44,545 nucleotides of DNA from positions 1 to 44,545 of the forward strand of contig CANISR010000008.1 in the NCBI GenBank assembly GCA_947470105.1, in the 5' to 3' direction. The stretch is from Fidelibacterota bacterium (lineage in GTDB: Bacteria; Pseudomonadota; Alphaproteobacteria; Rhodospirillales; Rhodospirillaceae). This document shows positions 1-10,260 of this stretch, one piece after another. Numbering within the stretch: the stretch's first letter is position 1; the number at the start of each line of letters is the position of its first letter. The position numbers and the translations under genes were made by a program. The notes under the pieces are model-generated. The model did not search any database. It saw nothing but the letters and a program-made list of their open reading frames with translations, and had not been told where the DNA came from.

Positions 1-274
1 CGTTGCGCGCAAAGCTGACGCGGTGCTCACCGACCTTGCTGTTCTTGCGATAGATGTCGAAGCTCATGTCTCCGCCGTAAAGGGCGATGGGGTCGATATT
101 CGGGTTTTGGTCCGCTGCTGGCGGACTGACGTTTTGCACATCGAGCGTCATGGCCTGAGGCTCCGGCGCAACGGTCGGTGGGGCGTCTTGTGCGAAAGCC
201 TGCACACTGAGTCCAACCAAGACCAGTGTTTTGTAAAGAGCGGGGAAAAGTCGGAGGGCGCGGTGGGGCGTCAT
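1..274 (-). CDS. Secreted DUF6134-like protein, 3' end cut by window edge
   Basis: Reading the minus strand from the ATG at 274 gives 91 residues in frame to the window edge. They start with a classical signal peptide: MTPHRALR, then a hydrophobic run ending VQAFA before QDAPP, so the product is probably exported. After a Pro-rich linker comes DMSFDIYRKNSKVGEHRVSF, which resembles the first beta-strands of the DUF6134 family (a 'fdvyrdGkkvGeh' pattern). The family has no established function. In-frame ATGs also exist at 298 and 310. The one at 274 is preferred because GGAAAG lies just upstream and the signal peptide then begins with its basic segment. The family call is from recall of the motif and rests on a short stretch. 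Confidence 0.6.
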   Translation of the reverse strand, partial: MTPHRALRLFPALYKTLVLVGLSVQAFAQDAPPTVAPEPQAMTLDVQNVSPPAADQNPNIDPIALYGGDMSFDIYRKNSKVGEHRVSFARN

Positions 275-434
275 GGCTTTCCGGGAAAAATTGTTCATGT
301 GAGGCATCATATTTCAGATACGCCAGAAGCCCGGCGATGGATGCCTAATTCTGATCACTTTTGTGCGATATCAGCGGCTTCAGAAACGGGCACGCGCATC
401 TTCACACTGATGGAGACGCACCATGAGCGAGCCG

Positions 435-689
435 CTAGTCCCGCGTGACACTAAAAGGGCGCACGCGCCATCGCCGGACGCAGCTAGGCAGCGCCGTGGG
501 CGGCAGCGGATGGCGGCAGGAATCGTGCGGATAGACCTTGCCATAGGGGCTTCTGGGCTCGACGGCCATGTATCCTGTGGTTGGCTGCGCGAGGAAGGCC
601 GAGCCGACCGAAATGCCGTGAAGGCCGCAATGGCGGCGCTTGTGATCCACGCAATTCAGCGGAATATCCGGCGGCCGTGACACCCCCAA
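435..689 (-). CDS. Possible small ORF or gene remnant, unrecognised
   Basis: An 84-codon frame opens with TTG (or an in-frame GTG at 683). It was not recognised. Its codons are mostly G/C-ending, as in the real genes here, and it contains Cys, His and Tyr in a non-repetitive pattern, for example CVDHKRRHCG and SPYGKVYPHDSC. This looks more like decayed coding sequence than random open frame. The opposite strand has a competing 85-codon frame at 423-680 with an SD-like GGAG before its ATG but poorer codon use. Neither has a known domain. It may be part of a relic element together with the repeats at 704-720. Confidence 0.2.
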   Translation of the reverse strand: MGVSRPPDIPLNCVDHKRRHCGLHGISVGSAFLAQPTTGYMAVEPRSPYGKVYPHDSCRHPLPPTALPSCVRRWRVRPFSVTRD

Positions 690-703
690 AGTAGCAGCGT
701 CAT

Positions 704-720
704 TGTTGACTTATGTTGAC
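704..720. repeat. Paired TGTTGAC repeats, 10 bp apart
   Basis: TGTTGAC occurs at 704-710 and again at 714-720, exactly one helical turn apart, followed by ATTTTCCCGG. Tandem TGTTGAC-type repeats beginning with TG resemble, from memory, the multiple terminal repeats of IS21-family insertion sequences. No istA or istB gene is present. The alternative is a regulator-binding direct repeat. Confidence 0.35.
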
Positions 721-758
721 ATTTTCCCGGTCGATCGGCCGTGGGGCCCATTGAAGGT

Positions 759-854
759 TTAGGCTGCCGTAGTCGGCATTCGCTCCGCGCCGGGCAGGAC
801 GTACTGCAATCCGGCGCTCGTGTTCTCGACTTGGCATTTCGGACGCTTCGCCAT
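759..854 (-). CDS. Micro-ORF of 31 codons with LPGAER motif
   Basis: An ATG at 854 opens a 31-codon frame ending in TAA: MAKRPKCQ, then a stretch containing AGLQYVLPGAERMP. The segment QYVLPGAER recalls the N-terminus of short uncharacterised alphaproteobacterial proteins found in accessory regions, which are usually longer. If that resemblance is right, this is a truncated copy. It lies just beyond the broken 3' end of the SulP gene. There is no good ribosome-binding site, and translation is uncertain. Confidence 0.3.
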   Translation of the reverse strand: MAKRPKCQVENTSAGLQYVLPGAERMPTTAA

Positions 855-873
855 GTTGGCCCCCGCGATCTGG

Positions 874-2196
874 TCACTGGGCCGTAGTCCAGCACGTCGA
901 GGATTGGTCTGCCACCGGTTCGGCGACGTTATAGCTCACCACGAACACGACGCAGGCGATCAGCAGGCCGGCGGAAAAGCCCACCAGGAAGCCGTAGTTC
1001 GCCACCAGCACAACGATCAGCAAAATTTGCGCGAACTCGACGGGCCGCGTGGCGCGCCGCTGGTCCCATAACCACTGTTTGAGCATGCCGAAGCCGAGGA
1101 ACAGCACGAGCCCGCCGAGGGCGGCCTTGGGCACATAGGCCACTACCGGTCCGGCGCCGAGCAGCATGGCCAGGCACATGGAGGCGGCGATGGTTCCGGC
1201 AATGGCCCCGCCGCCGGTGGTCTTGTTCAACATGGTCCGGCCGATGGATACCAATCCAAAGAAGCCGCCCAGGGCCGCCGAGGCCAAGGCTGTGCCGGCG
1301 TGCACCTTCAGCACTTTGTTGAGATCGAATTCCTTGTGGTAGTTCAGCTCCAGGCTCGCCACCGAGATCAAGGTCGTCAGCAAGGCCACGAAGCTCACGA
1401 CTAGCAGAGCGGGCAGGTTAGCCAATATGTAGCCGACGTCACGGGCGTGCCACGCCAGGTTCCAGGGCGCGCGCCACTGTAAATCCTGCATGCGCGGGAA
1501 CAGCCACATCTCCGGGCTGCAGGCGGGCGCCGCGCAAAGGCCGGCGGCCAGAAACAAATTCACGCCGACCGTCGCCGTCAGCATGACAAGAGGAATGAGC
1601 ACCGCGGCCGGCACCCGGTTCGTGAGCCCGAAAAGGGCCGCGGCGATGAGCACGCCAGCCGCCAGCTCCGGGTGCATGGGGTTCGCCAGGAACGTCTGAA
1701 GTCCCGTCAGGCTCAGCGGCGTGCCGGAGATGATGTTGAGGGCGCCGCTGGTCATGAGCCAGCCGGTGGAGGCGAGAAATCCGGCCATCACTGAGAACGG
1801 GATATAGCGCACAAGGCTGGAGAGACGCGCGCGGGCCACCAGATAAAACGCAAGGGCGGACACCAGCGCGGTGAGAAAGACCGTGGCGACAGCGAGATTG
1901 ATTTTCTCTTCGCCGCCCAGGCTCATGGCCCCGAGGCCGGCGAGCAGGCTTGCCTGCACCGAAATGGTATTGGAATCCGGCCCAGCGATGAACGAGCGCT
2001 CCGAGAACCAACCGAACAAGGCCCCGACCACCGCCGTGATCAAGGTGATCGTGATGCCGAACCCGACGTAAGGCGCCAGTGGCCCGGAAAACAACAGCGC
2101 GCCGTAAGACAGTGAGTAGATCACAGCGCTGAGCCCGACGATGACTCCGGCAGCGGCTTCGCGTCCTATGGCGGCGGCCTGTATCCTGCGGGACAT
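874..2196 (-). CDS. SulP-family anion/dicarboxylate transporter lacking STAS domain
   Basis: This 440-residue polytopic membrane protein has 10 or more hydrophobic segments. The start AAGVIVGLSAVIYSLSYGA and the later LTTLISVASLELNYH and GRTMLNKTTGGG segments are typical of SulP (SLC26-type) permeases, which carry sulfate, bicarbonate or C4-dicarboxylates. Normal members end in a cytoplasmic STAS domain, and relatives of this type often add a nucleotide-binding domain. Here the frame leaves the last helix at about residue 422 (near nucleotide 931) and ends after 18 unrelated residues. The gene therefore looks 3'-truncated by rearrangement, and function is uncertain. Its ATG overlaps the racemase stop codon by one base (TGATG), so the two are translationally coupled. 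Confidence 0.85.
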   Translation of the reverse strand: MSRRIQAAAIGREAAAGVIVGLSAVIYSLSYGALLFSGPLAPYVGFGITITLITAVVGALFGWFSERSFIAGPDSNTISVQASLLAGLGAMSLGGEEKINLAVATVFLTALVSALAFYLVARARLSSLVRYIPFSVMAGFLASTGWLMTSGALNIISGTPLSLTGLQTFLANPMHPELAAGVLIAAALFGLTNRVPAAVLIPLVMLTATVGVNLFLAAGLCAAPACSPEMWLFPRMQDLQWRAPWNLAWHARDVGYILANLPALLVVSFVALLTTLISVASLELNYHKEFDLNKVLKVHAGTALASAALGGFFGLVSIGRTMLNKTTGGGAIAGTIAASMCLAMLLGAGPVVAYVPKAALGGLVLFLGFGMLKQWLWDQRRATRPVEFAQILLIVVLVANYGFLVGFSAGLLIACVVFVVSYNVAEPVADQSSTCWTTAQ

Positions 2197-2909
2197 CAGG
2201 CGGCTATCCGGCCTTCGGCGAAGACCTCCAGGACAGCGTCCACGAGGGCGTCGTTAGAATCCACGAACTTGGTGGGATTGGCGCGATACTGGCGCTCCAT
2301 ACCGAAGGGGATCTCGGTGCAGCCCAGCACGGTGATCTCGGCGCCGCGGGCCGTAAGCAGGCGCGAGGCTTTCTCGTAGGCGGCTTCCGCGCCGGCCCAG
2401 TCATTGGCCTTCATCATGGCGATGCCCGGCGAAACCAGTGTTTCAAACTCATCATCCGTGGGCGTCACGACGGCGTAGCCCATTTCGTCCAGGGTCTGGC
2501 GATAAATCCGCATGCGGTGCGTGCCGAAGGTGGATAGCACCCCGACAGTGCGGGCCGCTGGATTTTTGCGGCGGATCTGCTGCGCGCTGGCCCGCACGAT
2601 GTGGATCAAGGGTGCGGCGGACGCGGCCTGCATCTCGTCGAACCAGCAATGGGCGCTGTTGCAGGGGATGCAGATCGCCCTGGCGCCGCTTCTGTTCAGG
2701 AGGGCGATGCCCTCCAGCAGCTTGGGCAAGGGCGAAGGCCCCGTGCCGACAATACTCGCGGTGCGGTCCGGGGTCGTGCAGTCGCCGTAGAGCATCACCG
2801 GAATATGCTCCTGGTCGATGCTGGCAGGGGTCTTTTTCACCAATTTGCGCAGGAAGTCGGCCGTGGCCAACGGGCCCATGCCGCCCAGCACCCCAAGAAA
2901 ACCGCTCAT
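2196..2909 (-). CDS. Aspartate/glutamate racemase family protein
   Basis: The 237-residue product is full length for the cofactor-independent Asp/Glu racemase (RacD/YgeA) family, which interconverts L- and D-amino acids by a two-cysteine mechanism. It has the N-terminal LGVLGGMGPLATADFL segment and both catalytic cysteines: C83 in IPCNSAH and C197 in VLGCTEIP. The substrate is not decided by sequence; aspartate or glutamate is most likely. The product is cytoplasmic. The gene sits 24 bp after the cysteine-cluster gene and its stop overlaps the SulP start, so the three form one operon. Some SulP proteins (E. coli DauA) move aspartate and other C4-dicarboxylates, which hints at a shared substrate. 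That link is inference. Confidence 0.9.
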   Translation of the reverse strand: MSGFLGVLGGMGPLATADFLRKLVKKTPASIDQEHIPVMLYGDCTTPDRTASIVGTGPSPLPKLLEGIALLNRSGARAICIPCNSAHCWFDEMQAASAAPLIHIVRASAQQIRRKNPAARTVGVLSTFGTHRMRIYRQTLDEMGYAVVTPTDDEFETLVSPGIAMMKANDWAGAEAAYEKASRLLTARGAEITVLGCTEIPFGMERQYRANPTKFVDSNDALVDAVLEVFAEGRIAA

Positions 2910-2933
2910 ATAAAAGTCCCCATACGCCCGCAG

Positions 2934-3767
2934 CTATAACGTCGGCGCCAGCGCCGCGACCATGCCGTTCACCACCTTCTCCAGCGGCGAGGCCTTGGCA
3001 TCGCCGATGTCCATGGCAACGGCGGCGAAGACCGGCTCGCCGGCGAGCCAACGGGCCTCCGCAGTTTCGTCGGCCAGGGCGATGGCCAGGGCGTGGTTCA
3101 TTTCCACATGCTGATGCGGCAGGCCGGCCAGCACCAGACCGACGCGCAGGATGATCAGGCTGTACATGCGGATGGCATCGCTGTGGTTGGCGGGGGCGAA
3201 GGCCTCGCCGGTCTTGAGTTCGAAAATCCTGAGGCAGGTATCGAGCGACTTTGACAAAACCGCGCGGCACACCAGCGGCCGCGTCGCGTATTCGGAACAC
3301 GCCCGGTTCTCCAGGATCGGACAGGGCAGGCGGATATCCTCGCGGACGTATTGCTGGACGCTGCGAGACTTCGCCGCCATCTCGTTCACACGCGCGGTCT
3401 TGGCGGCCTGGCCGCGCACGGTGCGGGCGAGATTGAGGACCTCAGGGATCGTCGCGCTGACGTAGGTCTTGCAGCAGTGGTCGCAGCCGCGCGCGCATTC
3501 CACGGGGCCGGCCACATGCTCACGCAACAGGGCGTCGAGAAGCGACTCCGCAAAAGCGGCGGCACGGCTCGCCCGGTCGGGGGTCGCGGTGTCACGCAGC
3601 ATGAGGGCAACGTGCCGCGCGTTAGCCTGGATTGCGCGGGCGTTGTCGGGAGTCAGGCCGAAGGGCCGGCCGATGAGGCCGGCGTCATCGCGCAGTATGG
3701 CGGCCTTCATCTCGGGGCTGATGATATCCATGGGCTCCGAGTCTAGCGGGGGTTGGATGCGGGGCAT
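2934..3767 (-). CDS. YkgJ-family cysteine-cluster protein
   Basis: This is a cytoplasmic protein of 277 residues (265 if the in-frame ATG at 3731 is used, which has GGAG close upstream). Cysteines C91, C95, C98 and C99 form the CxxxCxxCC cluster, and C149, C157 and C167 (in RPLVCR) complete the pattern of the YkgJ/CxxCxxCC (UPF0153-like) family, thought to bind zinc or an iron-sulfur cluster. No enzymatic role is established. It is the first gene of the operon with the racemase and SulP transporter and is transcribed away from the pseudouridine synthase at 3813. The start is ambiguous because neither ATG has a well-spaced Shine-Dalgarno. Confidence 0.85.
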   Translation of the reverse strand: MPRIQPPLDSEPMDIISPEMKAAILRDDAGLIGRPFGLTPDNARAIQANARHVALMLRDTATPDRASRAAAFAESLLDALLREHVAGPVECARGCDHCCKTYVSATIPEVLNLARTVRGQAAKTARVNEMAAKSRSVQQYVREDIRLPCPILENRACSEYATRPLVCRAVLSKSLDTCLRIFELKTGEAFAPANHSDAIRMYSLIILRVGLVLAGLPHQHVEMNHALAIALADETAEARWLAGEPVFAAVAMDIGDAKASPLEKVVNGMVAALAPTL

Positions 3768-3812
3768 AGCCGGGCTTGAAGTAGGGGCCGCGATGGCGCA
3801 GGTTGCCGCCGC

Positions 3813-4730
3813 ATGCCTAATCCCGCCGACAAAGGTGTTTCCGCCGAAGAGATCCTGGCCCGGTTGCTATACCGGGACGGCATGATCCTGGTGATCAACA
3901 AGCCGCCCGGCATTCCGGTCCATGCGGGCTTCGGTGGCGGTCCCAATCTGGAACAGAGCTTCCCGCACCTGGCGTTTGGATTGTCGCGGCCGCCGTCGCT
4001 GGCGCACCGGCTCGACCGCGACACTTCCGGGTGTCTGGTGCTGGGCCGCCATAACAAGGCCCTGCGCCAGGTGGGTGATCTGTTCGCCGCCGGCAAGGTC
4101 CGCAAGACTTATTGGGCGCTGGTGGACGGCGCGCCACGGGAAACCGAGGGCCGCATCAAGATCTCCATCCGCAAACTCGGCCAGGGGCCCGGCTGGAAAA
4201 TGACGGCGGACCCGCGCAACGGTCAGCCCGCCATCACGGACTATAAGGTGCGCGGCTCCGTCCAGACGCCGGAGGGTAAGCGCACCTGGCTGGAGCTCTA
4301 TCCACACACCGGCCGCACGCACCAGATCCGCATTCACTGCGCGGAGCTCGGCTGCCCTGTGGTGGGCGACAAGGTTTACGGCGTGAAGCCGTCCACATCG
4401 CCGCTCATGCTTCACGCCCGGGCGGTCGCCATTCCCATGAATTCCAAACGTGATCCCATCAAAGTGAAGGCGCCGCCGCCCGAACACATGCTGGCGGATC
4501 TTGTGGCTTGCGGATTCAAGGAAGAGGCGGAACCGGTTCCGGTGGTCGTGCCCCCCGCCGAGGAGCAGGAGAAGGTGTTGCCGGAAACCCCGGACTTCTC
4601 GGCCACGGATGCCGCGCGGGCGCGCGCCAAACACGGCGCTTTCAAAAAGAAGGGTCGCCGCCCAGGCGGCCGCAAGCATGACGGTACGCGGCGCGGCGGC
4701 CGCAAAAGTGCTGCCGGCGACGAAAGCTAG
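3813..4730 (+). CDS. RluA-family pseudouridine synthase
   Basis: The product isomerises uridine to pseudouridine in rRNA or tRNA. It has 305 residues. The catalytic motif HRLDRDTSG has its aspartate at residue 68, and RTHQIRIH and KVYG follow in the normal order. The N-terminal S4 RNA-binding domain found in RluC and RluD is absent; the catalytic domain starts almost at once. The last 70 residues are a Pro/Glu linker followed by a very basic Lys/Arg/Gly tail, which probably contacts RNA. The target site cannot be told from sequence. It converges on the MoCF gene, the two stop codons sharing the CTAG at 4727-4730. Confidence 0.9.
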   Translation: MPNPADKGVSAEEILARLLYRDGMILVINKPPGIPVHAGFGGGPNLEQSFPHLAFGLSRPPSLAHRLDRDTSGCLVLGRHNKALRQVGDLFAAGKVRKTYWALVDGAPRETEGRIKISIRKLGQGPGWKMTADPRNGQPAITDYKVRGSVQTPEGKRTWLELYPHTGRTHQIRIHCAELGCPVVGDKVYGVKPSTSPLMLHARAVAIPMNSKRDPIKVKAPPPEHMLADLVACGFKEEAEPVPVVVPPAEEQEKVLPETPDFSATDAARARAKHGAFKKKGRRPGGRKHDGTRRGGRKSAAGDES

Positions 4731-5479
4731 GGCTTGGTCGTTTTGGGCTCCACGCCGTGCCGAAGCATCATGGCCGCAACGTCCTCCAACGCCTGCACAA
4801 TCAAGGCTTTGTCCGTGGACCTGGCAACAATGCTGGTGCAAAGGCGGTTGTTGCGTACCGACGGATAGCTGCCCAGGCTCACCTTTGGATATTTTTCCTG
4901 GAGCGCGGTGAGGTCCGCGGCGATGTCGCCCTCGCGAGCTTCGCCATCGACACTGCCGGAGAAGACGGGATCACCCTGGCGCAGCAACGGCACTGCAGCT
5001 TCGAACATGGCCTGGGCGATACTGGGAATGCCCGCCATGACAAACACATTCTCGATGCGGTACCCAGGCGCCGAGGTGACGTGGTTTTCGATGAGCGCCA
5101 CATCCGCGCCGTCGGGCACTTCGGCCATTTTCAGGCGGGCCTCGTTGAGGTCGCCTTTGTAGAACACGTCCATTTTCTTCACCGCGTCCGGATGGCGCAG
5201 GACCTTACGGCCGAAAGCGCGGGCGATGCAGGCGGTGGTGATGTCGTCGTGGGTCGGGCCGATGCCGCCGGTGGTGAAGACGTAGGTGTAAAGCACACGG
5301 CAGAAATTCACCGCGGCGATAATGGCCTCGGGCACATCCGGCACCACTCGGGCTTCTTTGAGCTTTATGCCCAGCGCGGCCAGGCGGCCGGCCATGTACT
5401 TGATGTTGGTGTCCTGGGTGCGGCCCGAGAGGATCTCGTCGCCGATGATCAGGATGCAGGCGGTGGGCGCTTCGGTCAT
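4727..5479 (-). CDS. Stand-alone MoaB/CinA-N (MoCF) domain protein
   Basis: The product has 250 residues. It carries the molybdopterin-binding MoCF fold: IGDEILSGRTQDTN at residues 12-25 and TTGGIGPTHDD at 69-79. This matches the N-terminal half of competence/damage protein CinA; the C-terminal nicotinamide-nucleotide amidase domain is missing, as in many alphaproteobacterial versions annotated as molybdopterin-binding protein. Related domains act in cofactor biosynthesis or as pyrophosphatases on ADP-ribose or NMN-type compounds; which applies here is unknown. It is the last gene of the argJ-mutT operon, 17 bp after mutT. Confidence 0.85.
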   Translation of the reverse strand: MTEAPTACILIIGDEILSGRTQDTNIKYMAGRLAALGIKLKEARVVPDVPEAIIAAVNFCRVLYTYVFTTGGIGPTHDDITTACIARAFGRKVLRHPDAVKKMDVFYKGDLNEARLKMAEVPDGADVALIENHVTSAPGYRIENVFVMAGIPSIAQAMFEAAVPLLRQGDPVFSGSVDGEAREGDIAADLTALQEKYPKVSLGSYPSVRNNRLCTSIVARSTDKALIVQALEDVAAMMLRHGVEPKTTKP

Positions 5480-5496
5480 GGCGGCAGTCTAGTCCC

Positions 5497-5979
5497 TCAC
5501 AGCCAATCCTGCAGCAGGGGGATGAGCGGCTCGTCCGCCGGCGGCATGGGATAGTCGCGCAAGTTTTGTGCCCGGACCCAGGCGATTTTCTGGCCCTCGG
5601 TGGGCTCCACCCGACCCCGCCACTGGCGGCATATATAAAGCGGCATCAGCAAGTGGAAGGTCGCGTAGGAATGTGACGCGAACCCCAGGGGCGCCAGGCA
5701 GCTCGCGCGGATATCGATGCTGAGTTCCTCTTTGAGTTCGCGGATCAAGGCCGCTTCCGGTGTTTCACCCGGCTCCACCTTGCCGCCCGGGAACTCCCAC
5801 AGCCCCGCCATGGATTTTCCCGGCGGGCGCTGCGCCAGCAAGATGCGGGCGTCGGCATCCAGCAGCGCAACCGCACTCACCAGGACAATAGGCAGGCCGG
5901 TGCGCGGCTCAGATAAGCCTGCGCTCCAGCAACCGCCTTCGTCGTCTGGTGCGCCCGGATTAAGTTCGGTAGGAGCCAT
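5497..5979 (-). CDS. mutT: MutT-type Nudix hydrolase (8-oxo-dGTP diphosphatase)
   Basis: This 160-residue Nudix protein is expected to hydrolyse oxidised nucleotides such as 8-oxo-dGTP and so prevent transversions. The Nudix box spans about residues 66-88: GKVEPGE, then RELKEEL. The usual glycine after EEL is serine here (S87), a tolerated variation. LLAQRPPGKSMAGLWEFPGG before the box is typical of the MutT subgroup. The ATG at 5979 overlaps the end of argJ by 20 bases, and the first 28 residues are poorly conserved in character, so a later start is possible. It lies between argJ and the MoCF gene. Confidence 0.88.
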   Translation of the reverse strand: MAPTELNPGAPDDEGGCWSAGLSEPRTGLPIVLVSAVALLDADARILLAQRPPGKSMAGLWEFPGGKVEPGETPEAALIRELKEELSIDIRASCLAPLGFASHSYATFHLLMPLYICRQWRGRVEPTEGQKIAWVRAQNLRDYPMPPADEPLIPLLQDWL

Positions 5980-7189
5980 TGATGTCGATATATCCGTGGG
6001 TGAGATCGCAGGTCCAAACTGTCGCTGTGCCGCTGCCTATGCCCACATCTACTTCGATGTCGATCTCGCGGCCCTTCATATGCGCAACCACCGGCGTTTC
6101 GTCGTAGCCCGTGACCGGTTCGCCGTTGCGGGCCACGGCCACGCCACCGATGGTGATGGCGAGTTTATCGCGGTCGGCCCGTTCTCCGGCCTTCCCTACG
6201 GCCATGACGATGCGGCCCCAGTTGGCGTCCTCGCCGGCGATGGCGGTTTTCACCAACGGGGAATTGGCGATGCTCAGCGCGATGCGGCGCGCGGCGGCGG
6301 CATGCTCCGCGCCTACGACCCGGATCTCGACGAACTTGGTGGCGCCTTCGCCGTCCCGGGCGGTCTGCTTGGCGAGGTCGATAAGCAGGTCTTCGAGCTG
6401 CGCGGTGAAATCTGCGAGCCGGGGATCGTTCACGTCGGTCACCGGCTTATGGCCCGCCTTGCCGGTGGCAAACATCAGCAGGGTGTCGGAGGTGGAGGTG
6501 TCACCGTCCACGGTCATGCAGTTGAAGCTTTTGTCGGTGCCGGCCCGCAGCAGGCTTTGCACCACCGGTGCGGCCAGGCCCGCATCTGTGAACACATAGG
6601 CGAGCATCGTAGCCATGTCCGGCGCGATCATGCCGGAGCCTTTGCAGATGCCGTTGATGGTGACGGCGACGCCGTCGATCTTGGCGCTCCGAGTGGCCAC
6701 CTTGGGAAAGGTGTCGGTGGTCATGATGGCCGCCGCGGCTGCGGCCCAGGCGTCCGGCTTCAATTGCGCCTTCAGGTCCGGCAGGGCGCCTGTGATCTTG
6801 TCGCCGGGGGGCGGTTCGCCGATGACGCCGGTTGAGGACACGAATACAGCTTCCGGCGCGCAGGCGAACAGCCGCGCGGCAGCCTCGACGGTGGCATCGA
6901 CCACGGCCTGGCCCCGGGCGCCGGTGAAGGTGTTCGAATTACCCGAATTTACCACCAGGACCCGGCCTTCGCCTTGAGCCAGGTGCTTGCGGCACAGCTC
7001 CACCGGGGCCCCTGCGGTGAGGGACCGGGTCAGCACCCCGCCCACGGTTGTTCCGGGCGCCATCTCAGCAACCATCAGGTCGGTGCGGCCTTTGTAACGT
7101 ACGCCCGCCGCGGCCGTGGCCAGGCGCACCCCCGCCAATACCGGCAATGTGGGGGTCGAGGCAGGGGCGAGGGGCGAAACCGGCGGCAT
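5960..7189 (-). CDS. argJ: Bifunctional ornithine acetyltransferase / N-acetylglutamate synthase
   Basis: ArgJ moves the acetyl group from N-acetylornithine to glutamate, the recycling step of arginine synthesis, and in bifunctional forms also makes N-acetylglutamate from acetyl-CoA. The 409-residue length is normal. The self-cleavage site is in DMATML with the nucleophile T194, which becomes the N-terminus of the beta chain. NSGNSNTFTG (81-90), VSSTGVIGEP (117-126) and NCMTVDGDTSTSDT are also conserved. The protein ends with the usual INGSYRT. It is the first gene of argJ-mutT-MoCF on the minus strand, and is divergent from secA. Confidence 0.96.
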   Translation of the reverse strand: MPPVSPLAPASTPTLPVLAGVRLATAAAGVRYKGRTDLMVAEMAPGTTVGGVLTRSLTAGAPVELCRKHLAQGEGRVLVVNSGNSNTFTGARGQAVVDATVEAAARLFACAPEAVFVSSTGVIGEPPPGDKITGALPDLKAQLKPDAWAAAAAAIMTTDTFPKVATRSAKIDGVAVTINGICKGSGMIAPDMATMLAYVFTDAGLAAPVVQSLLRAGTDKSFNCMTVDGDTSTSDTLLMFATGKAGHKPVTDVNDPRLADFTAQLEDLLIDLAKQTARDGEGATKFVEIRVVGAEHAAAARRIALSIANSPLVKTAIAGEDANWGRIVMAVGKAGERADRDKLAITIGGVAVARNGEPVTGYDETPVVAHMKGREIDIEVDVGIGSGTATVWTCDLTHGYIDINGSYRT

Positions 7190-7397
7190 GGCAAGGTCCG
7201 TGAAGGCCAGGGGTTATGGAACGGGGCGGCAAAAAGGAGCCAGCTTCAATGGCATATGCACCACCCCCCGACAAGCGCCCGGGGCCAGCGGGATTTGGTG
7301 GAAAAAACGCCCGCCCGGACGGCCTGCGGCGGAGTCCTGCGCGGCCGTTAAATCAAAGAAATATCAAGCAAATCAGCCGAATTTGAGGGCGGTATCG

Positions 7398-7426
7398 TTG
7401 ACTTCGGGGCATCCGGCTTTTATCTG
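7398..7426 (+). promoter_or_regulatory. Putative secA promoter
   Basis: TTGACT at 7398-7403 and TATCTG at 7421-7426 are separated by 17 bp. The predicted start near 7433 would give a leader of about 104 nt before the secA ATG. Read by eye. Confidence 0.5.
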
Positions 7427-7443
7427 TCTGCCAGCGCATCCGC

Positions 7444-7460
7444 GGGGGCCTTAAGCCCCC
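7444..7460 (+). other. Hairpin in the secA leader
   Basis: GGGGGC (7444-7449) pairs with GCCCCC (7455-7460) around a 5-nt loop. There is no T-run after it, so it is not a terminator. It lies close to the predicted 5' end of the secA mRNA and could stabilise the transcript or take part in regulation. Confidence 0.4.
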
Positions 7461-7536
7461 GGCGGTTCCAAGTCCCTGTGAGCGGCGTTGGAGATCGGTC
7501 CACGCAGCAGTCCTACCCGTCAATCTCGAGGTCTAG

Positions 7537-10257
<2,721 letters not shown>

Positions 10258-10260
10258 GGG

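Larger units (their letters stand above)
299..758. other. Degenerate intergenic stretch, possible mobile-element relic
   Basis: Between the truncated secreted-protein gene and the end of the SulP gene no convincing gene was found. Short open frames exist on both strands at about 423-689, but none gives a recognisable protein. The minus frame at 435-689 has the more gene-like third-position GC. A pair of 10-bp-spaced repeats at 704-720 and a micro-ORF at 759-854 lie at the right-hand end. The stretch reads like decayed or rearranged DNA rather than a compact intergenic region. Confidence 0.4.
7190..7536. other. argJ-secA intergenic region
   Basis: This 347-bp divergent spacer has no convincing gene. 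It holds a good promoter toward secA (7398-7426) and a short GC-rich hairpin (7444-7460) in the secA leader. No signal-peptide ORF resembling a SecM-type arrest peptide was found. In many alphaproteobacteria a parvulin-type peptidyl-prolyl isomerase gene sits near this place; none is here. Confidence 0.6.

Noticed and set aside
423-680. An 85-codon plus-strand frame with GGAG before its ATG
   Set aside because: Codon third positions are poor compared with the opposite frame, and the translation resembles nothing known. The ribosome-binding-site match alone is weak.
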